Assembly: GCF_032108445.1 (NCBI RefSeq) | Contig: NZ_CP134876.1 | Coordinates: 4,960,001-5,024,000 of the forward strand | Length of the DNA stretch: 64,000 bases | Direction of reading: 5' to 3' | Origin: Micromonospora halotolerans | Lineage (GTDB): Bacteria; Actinomycetota; Actinomycetes; Mycobacteriales; Micromonosporaceae | Shown here: in pieces, positions 60,575 to 64,000 of the stretch | How positions within the stretch are numbered: the first letter of the stretch is position 1 | Layout: each line of letters starts with the position of its first letter | The notes under the pieces: generated by a model | What the model saw: the letters and a program-made list of their open reading frames with translations, nothing else | The model's database searches: none | What the model was told of the DNA's origin: nothing | Made by a program: the position numbers and the translations under genes

Positions 60575-62650
60575 ATGGACCACGAACACGGGCACCACGG
60601 CGCGGGCCACGACACGCACGGGGGGCATCACACGCACGGGGGGCACGACAAGCACGCCGGGCACGACCCCGAACAGTTCCGCCGCAAGTTCTGGCTGAGC
60701 CTGGCGCTGACCGTGCCGATCGTGCTGACCAGCCACATGGTCATGGACTGGCTCGGCTACTCGCTCGACTTCCCGGGCGTCCGCTGGGTCGGCCCGGTGC
60801 TGGGCACCGTCGTCTTCTTCTACGGCGGCTGGCCGTTCCTGGTCGGCGGCGTCCGTGAGGTGCGCGACCGGGCGCCGGGCATGATGCTGCTGATCTCGAT
60901 GGCGATCACCGTCGCGTACCTGGCGTCGGTGGCCACCAGCCTCGGCCTGTTCGACCTGGACTTCTGGTGGGAGCTGGCCGCCCTGGTCACCATCATGCTG
61001 CTCGGTCACTGGCAGGAGATGAAGGCGATCGGGCAGGCCCAGGGTGCCCTCGCCGCGCTCGCCGCCCTGCTGCCCGACGACGCCGAACGCCTCGATGACT
61101 CCGGCGCCGCGCACCGGGTGCCGGTGGCCGACCTGCGGGTCGGTGACCTGGTGCTGGTGCGCTCCGGCGGGCGGGTCCCCGCCGACGGCCGGATCGTCGA
61201 CGGGGCCGCCGAGCTGGACGAGTCGATGATCACCGGGGAGTCCCGCCCGGTGCCGCGCGCCGCCGGGGACCGGGTGGTCGCCGGGACGGTGGCCACCGAC
61301 TCGGCCCTGCGGGTACGCGTCGACGCCGTCGGCGAGGACACCGCGCTCGCCGGCATCGGCCGGCTGGTCGCCCAGGCGCAGTCCTCCGGCGGGCGCGCCC
61401 AGGTGCTCGCCGACCGGTTCGCCGCGCTGCTGTTCTACGTCGCGGCCCTCGCCGGCCTGGCCACCTTCGCGGCCTGGCTGCTGCTCGGCGACACCGACCA
61501 GGCCGTGGTCCGGACCGTGACGGTGCTGGTGATCGCCTGCCCGCACGCCCTCGGTCTGGCCATCCCGCTGGTCGTGGCGCTCTCCACGGCGCTCTCCGCC
61601 CGGGCCGGCATCCTGGTGAAGGACCGGCTCGCTCTGGAACGGATGCGCACCGTCGACGCGGTGCTGTTCGACAAGACCGGCACCCTCACCAAGGGACGGC
61701 ACACCGTGACCGGGGTGGCCGCCACCGGCGGGCTGGACTCGGCCGCCGCGCTGCGCCTCGCCGGCGCGGTCGAGGCCGACAGCGAGCACCCGCTCGCCCG
61801 GGCCCTGGTCACCGCCGCGCAGGACCGGGGCCTGCGGGCGTCCGCCCGCGACTTCCGCTCGCTGACCGGCCGGGGCGTACGCGCCACGGTGGACGGCGCC
61901 GACTGGGCGGTGGGCGGCCCGGCCCTGCTGCGCGAACTGGGCGTCGACGCCCCCGCCGAGCTGACCCGGGCGGCCGAGGACTGGTCCCGGCGGGGCGCCG
62001 CGGTGCTGCACCTGGTCCGGCTGCCCGACAGCGGCCGCCCCGAGGTGGTCGGCGCGTTCGCCCTTGAGGACGAGGTCCGCCCCGAGGCCCGCGCGGCCAT
62101 CGCCGAACTGCGCGAGCAGGGGGTGAAGAAGATCGTGATGATCACCGGAGACGCCCGGCCGGTCGCCGAGGCGGTCGCCGCCGACCTGGGCTTCCGCCCC
62201 GGCGTGGACGAGGTCTTCGCCGAGGTGCTGCCCGCCGACAAGGACAAGGCGGTCATCGAACTCCAGTCCCGCGGGCTGACCGTGGCGATGGTCGGCGACG
62301 GGGTCAACGACGCCCCGGCCCTGGCCCGCGCCGACGTGGGCGTGGCCATCGGCGCCGGCACCGACGTGGCGATCGAATCCGCCGGGGTGGTGCTGGCCGG
62401 CTCCGACCCGCGCGGGGTCACCGGCGTGATCCGGCTGTCCCGGGCGTCGTACCGGAAGATGCGCCAGAACCTGGCCTGGGCGGCCGGCTACAACGTGGTG
62501 GCCATCCCGCTCGCCGCCGGGGTACTCGCCTGGACGGGGGTCGCGCTCAGCCCGGCGGTGGCCGCGGTGCTGATGTCGGCCTCCACCATCGTGGTGGCGC
62601 TCAACGCCCAGCTGCTCCGTCGGGTCCGGCTCACCCCGGCGGACGACTAG
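60575..62650 (+). CDS. copB: CopB-type (P1B-3) copper-translocating P-type ATPase
   Basis: A 691-residue ATPase with a His-rich N-terminus (HEHGHH, then HTHGGH repeats, residues 2-30), as in CopB enzymes, and no Cys-x-x-Cys domain. The transmembrane metal site C322-P323-H324 marks the P1B-3 group. TGES (actuator), phosphorylated Asp366 in DKTGT, SEHPLARAL and GDGVNDAPA complete the pump. It exports Cu(I)/Cu(II) or Ag. GGAGGTGGAG precedes ATG 60575; an ATG 27 bases upstream lies within the promoter. A CsoR-type operator precedes it; csoR itself is not in the window. Confidence 0.93.
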   Translation: MDHEHGHHGAGHDTHGGHHTHGGHDKHAGHDPEQFRRKFWLSLALTVPIVLTSHMVMDWLGYSLDFPGVRWVGPVLGTVVFFYGGWPFLVGGVREVRDRAPGMMLLISMAITVAYLASVATSLGLFDLDFWWELAALVTIMLLGHWQEMKAIGQAQGALAALAALLPDDAERLDDSGAAHRVPVADLRVGDLVLVRSGGRVPADGRIVDGAAELDESMITGESRPVPRAAGDRVVAGTVATDSALRVRVDAVGEDTALAGIGRLVAQAQSSGGRAQVLADRFAALLFYVAALAGLATFAAWLLLGDTDQAVVRTVTVLVIACPHALGLAIPLVVALSTALSARAGILVKDRLALERMRTVDAVLFDKTGTLTKGRHTVTGVAATGGLDSAAALRLAGAVEADSEHPLARALVTAAQDRGLRASARDFRSLTGRGVRATVDGADWAVGGPALLRELGVDAPAELTRAAEDWSRRGAAVLHLVRLPDSGRPEVVGAFALEDEVRPEARAAIAELREQGVKKIVMITGDARPVAEAVAADLGFRPGVDEVFAEVLPADKDKAVIELQSRGLTVAMVGDGVNDAPALARADVGVAIGAGTDVAIESAGVVLAGSDPRGVTGVIRLSRASYRKMRQNLAWAAGYNVVAIPLAAGVLAWTGVALSPAVAAVLMSASTIVVALNAQLLRRVRLTPADD

Positions 62651-62655
62651 GTCCA

Positions 62656-62710
62656 CCGCAGCTGCGGCTGGCACGACCCCTCGATCCTGGTGGATGCGAG
62701 GGGTCGTGCC
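62656..62710 (+). terminator. Strong hairpin between copB and the molybdate operon
   Basis: Perfect 14-bp arms at 62670-62683 and 62697-62710 (first arm GGCACGACCCCTCG) with a 13-base loop. A 12-bp palindrome CCGCAGCTGCGG (62656-62667) precedes it. Together they separate copB from the next transcript. Confidence 0.75.
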
Positions 62711-62736
62711 GCTTCAGACCCGCATCTGCGAGCCGC

Positions 62737-62742
62737 TAGGGT
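62737..62742 (+). promoter_or_regulatory. -10 box (TAGGGT) of a leaderless promoter
   Basis: TAGGGT ends six bases before the GTG at 62749 and there is no Shine-Dalgarno, so transcription probably starts at the start codon. A weak -35 (TTCAGA, 62713-62718) lies 18 bp upstream. Confidence 0.5.
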
Positions 62743-62748
62743 GGCCGG

Positions 62749-63150
62749 GTGACGGTGTTCCGGATCGGCGAGGCCGCCGAACTGCTCGGGGTCAGCGCGG
62801 ACACGGTCCGCCGCTGGATCGACGCCGGGCGGCTGCCGGCCACCCGCGACGAGCACGGCCACCGGGTGCTCGACGGGGCCGACCTGGCCGCGTTCGTCCG
62901 CGCCCCGGGCCACCCCGAGCTCTCCTCGGCCCGCAACCGGCTGCGCGGCATCGTCACGGCCGTCGTCAAGGACACCGTGATGGCCCAGGTCGACATCCAG
63001 GCCGGGCCCTTCCGCATCGTGTCGCTGATGAGCCGCGAGGCGGTCGACGACCTCGACCTCCAGGTCGGCTCGGTGGCCGTCGCCGTGATCAAGTCGACCA
63101 CCGTCGTGGTGGAGCGCGCGCCCGCGCCGAAGGGGAGAACGAACCCGTGA
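62749..63150 (+). CDS. HTH-TOBE molybdate-responsive protein
   Basis: A 133-residue protein. The N-terminal MerR/excisionase-like HTH reads IGEAAELLGVSADTVRRWIDAGRLPATRDEHGHRVL. The C-terminal half is a TOBE/Mop domain (SSARNRLRGIVTAVVKDTVMAQVDI and VGSVAVAVIKSTTVVVE) that binds molybdate or tungstate. This two-domain type usually precedes modA in actinomycetes and likely regulates uptake or stores the oxyanion. Its stop overlaps the modA start (GTGA). The -10 box six bases upstream indicates a leaderless mRNA. Confidence 0.88.
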   Translation: MTVFRIGEAAELLGVSADTVRRWIDAGRLPATRDEHGHRVLDGADLAAFVRAPGHPELSSARNRLRGIVTAVVKDTVMAQVDIQAGPFRIVSLMSREAVDDLDLQVGSVAVAVIKSTTVVVERAPAPKGRTNP

Positions 63151-63926
63151 CCACCCGGTGGATCCGCGCCGCCCTGGCCGGACTGGCCGCGCTGACCCTG
63201 TCCGTCACCGGCTGCGGTGGCGGCGCCGCCGACGAGCCGACCGGCGGCACGGTGACCGTCTTCGCCGCCGCCTCGCTCACCGAGCCCTTCACGAAGCTCG
63301 GCAGGGACTACGAGGCGGCACACCCCGGCACCCGGGTCGTCCTCAACTTCGCCGGCAGCTCGGCGCTCGCCACGCAGCTCACCCAGGGCGCGCCGGCCGA
63401 CGTGTTCGCGGCCGCCTCGCCGGCCACCATGAAGACCGTCACCGACGCGGGCGACGCCGCCGGGACACCGGCCGTCCTGGTCCGCAACCAGCTCGTCATC
63501 GCCGTACCGGAGGGCAACCCGGACCGGGTGACGGGCCTGGCCGACCTGGCGCGGCCCGGGGCGAAGGTGGCGCTCTGCGCCGAACAGGTGCCGTGCGGCG
63601 CGGCGGCGAAGGCCGCTCTCGCCGCGGCCGGCGTGCGGCTCACCCCGGCCACTCTGGAGCAGGACGTCAAGGGCGCCCTCGCCAAGGTGAAGCTGGGCGA
63701 GGTCGACGCGGCGCTGGTCTACCGCACCGACGTTCGCGGCGCCGCCGCCGAGCTGGACGCCGTCGAGTTCCCCGAGTCCGCCCGGGCGGTCAACGACTAC
63801 CCGATCGTGGTCCTGAAGCACGCCGGCAACCCGGCCGGGGCCCGCGCCTTCGTCGACCACGTCCGCTCCGACGCCGGCCTGGCGGTGCTCGCCGCCGCCG
63901 GGTTCCAGGCCCCACCGAGCCGATGA
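63147..63926 (+). CDS. modA: Molybdate ABC transporter substrate-binding lipoprotein
   Basis: A 259-residue precursor. The signal sequence ends in a lipobox VTGCGGG with the lipidated Cys near residue 23. The solute-binding fold shows VTVFAAASLTEPFTKL at the start, NFAGSSALATQLTQGAPADVFAAAS, AALVYRTDVRG and VNDYPIVVLK, the family landmarks around the oxyanion site. It captures molybdate or tungstate outside the cell for the ModBC transporter. It is coupled to the HTH-TOBE gene upstream and overlaps the next gene (ATGA). Confidence 0.92.
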   Translation: MTTRWIRAALAGLAALTLSVTGCGGGAADEPTGGTVTVFAAASLTEPFTKLGRDYEAAHPGTRVVLNFAGSSALATQLTQGAPADVFAAASPATMKTVTDAGDAAGTPAVLVRNQLVIAVPEGNPDRVTGLADLARPGAKVALCAEQVPCGAAAKAALAAAGVRLTPATLEQDVKGALAKVKLGEVDAALVYRTDVRGAAAELDAVEFPESARAVNDYPIVVLKHAGNPAGARAFVDHVRSDAGLAVLAAAGFQAPPSR

Positions 63927-64000
63927 GTCGACCTCCACGCCGCCGGCAGCGGGTGCCGCTGGCGCTCCTGGTCCCCGCCGGGCTCGGGTTGCTCTTCCTC
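63923..64000 (+). CDS. modB: Molybdate ABC transporter permease, 5' end only
   Basis: Only 26 codons are present before the window ends: a basic start MSRPPRRRQR followed by the first membrane segment (VPLALLVPAGLGLLFL). The ATGA overlap with modA and the position give the assignment; the short visible sequence alone could not. Confidence 0.7.
   Translation, partial: MSRPPRRRQRVPLALLVPAGLGLLFL

Overview
The window is chromosomal DNA of a very GC-rich actinomycete. Codons mostly end in G or C, GTG starts are frequent, many genes overlap as ATGA or GTGA, and several genes appear to be transcribed without a leader. Gene content fits Micromonospora or a close relative, but no rRNA or other marker is present, so the genus is inference. 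No tRNA, rRNA, insertion sequence, phage or CRISPR array was seen.

Layout. 1-10 kb: a glycoside-hydrolase-like protein coupled to an MFS exporter, an HTH-ATPase regulator, an SRPBCC/ArsR operon with two candidate operators, an FMN reductase, a RibD-type reductase, and a VOC protein divergent from a WYL regulator. 10-16 kb: a membrane protein with a serine-hydrolase tail, two more VOC proteins and an FMN glutamate-synthase-like protein. 16.5-19.5 kb (minus): a tightly overlapping operon of YbaB-like, EspC-like and WXG-like proteins, a PD-(D/E)XK nuclease-like toxin and a candidate immunity protein. 19.7-25.3 kb: LacI, a CGNR protein, a methyltransferase, a DUF5872-like protein, a META lipoprotein and a GH18 chitinase.

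25.4-30 kb: an ABC-F ribosome-protection ATPase behind a 9-codon leader ORF with competing hairpins, then an acyl-CoA dehydrogenase and acyl-CoA ligase. 30-36.4 kb: a CHAT-protease/TPR protein, a small Cys-motif protein, a membrane protein and a second TPR protein, which together look like a conflict or cell-death module. 36.4-40 kb: a TetR/DHA2 drug-efflux operon and a zinc alcohol dehydrogenase. 40.3-47.3 kb: a GT-C glycosyltransferase, a cellulose-synthase-like GT2 and three tandem GH26-like membrane-anchored proteins, apparently an exopolysaccharide system.

48-53 kb: a secreted cutinase of the PET-hydrolase type, a TetR, a large LuxR-type ATPase regulator and a methyltransferase. 53.5-58 kb: an aromatic-polyketide tailoring cassette (ABM-ABM-FAD monooxygenase fusion, ABM protein, P450, duplicated TcmI-type cyclase) with no ketosynthase in view. 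58-64 kb: small membrane proteins, a DODA-type dioxygenase, a CopB-type ATPase behind a CsoR-like palindrome, and the start of a molybdate uptake operon (HTH-TOBE, modA, modB cut by the window edge).

The strongest candidates for less-described biology are the type VII-style toxin operon, the CHAT/TPR island, the synthase plus triple-GH26 locus, the cutinase, the ABC-F leader and the polyketide tailoring cassette.
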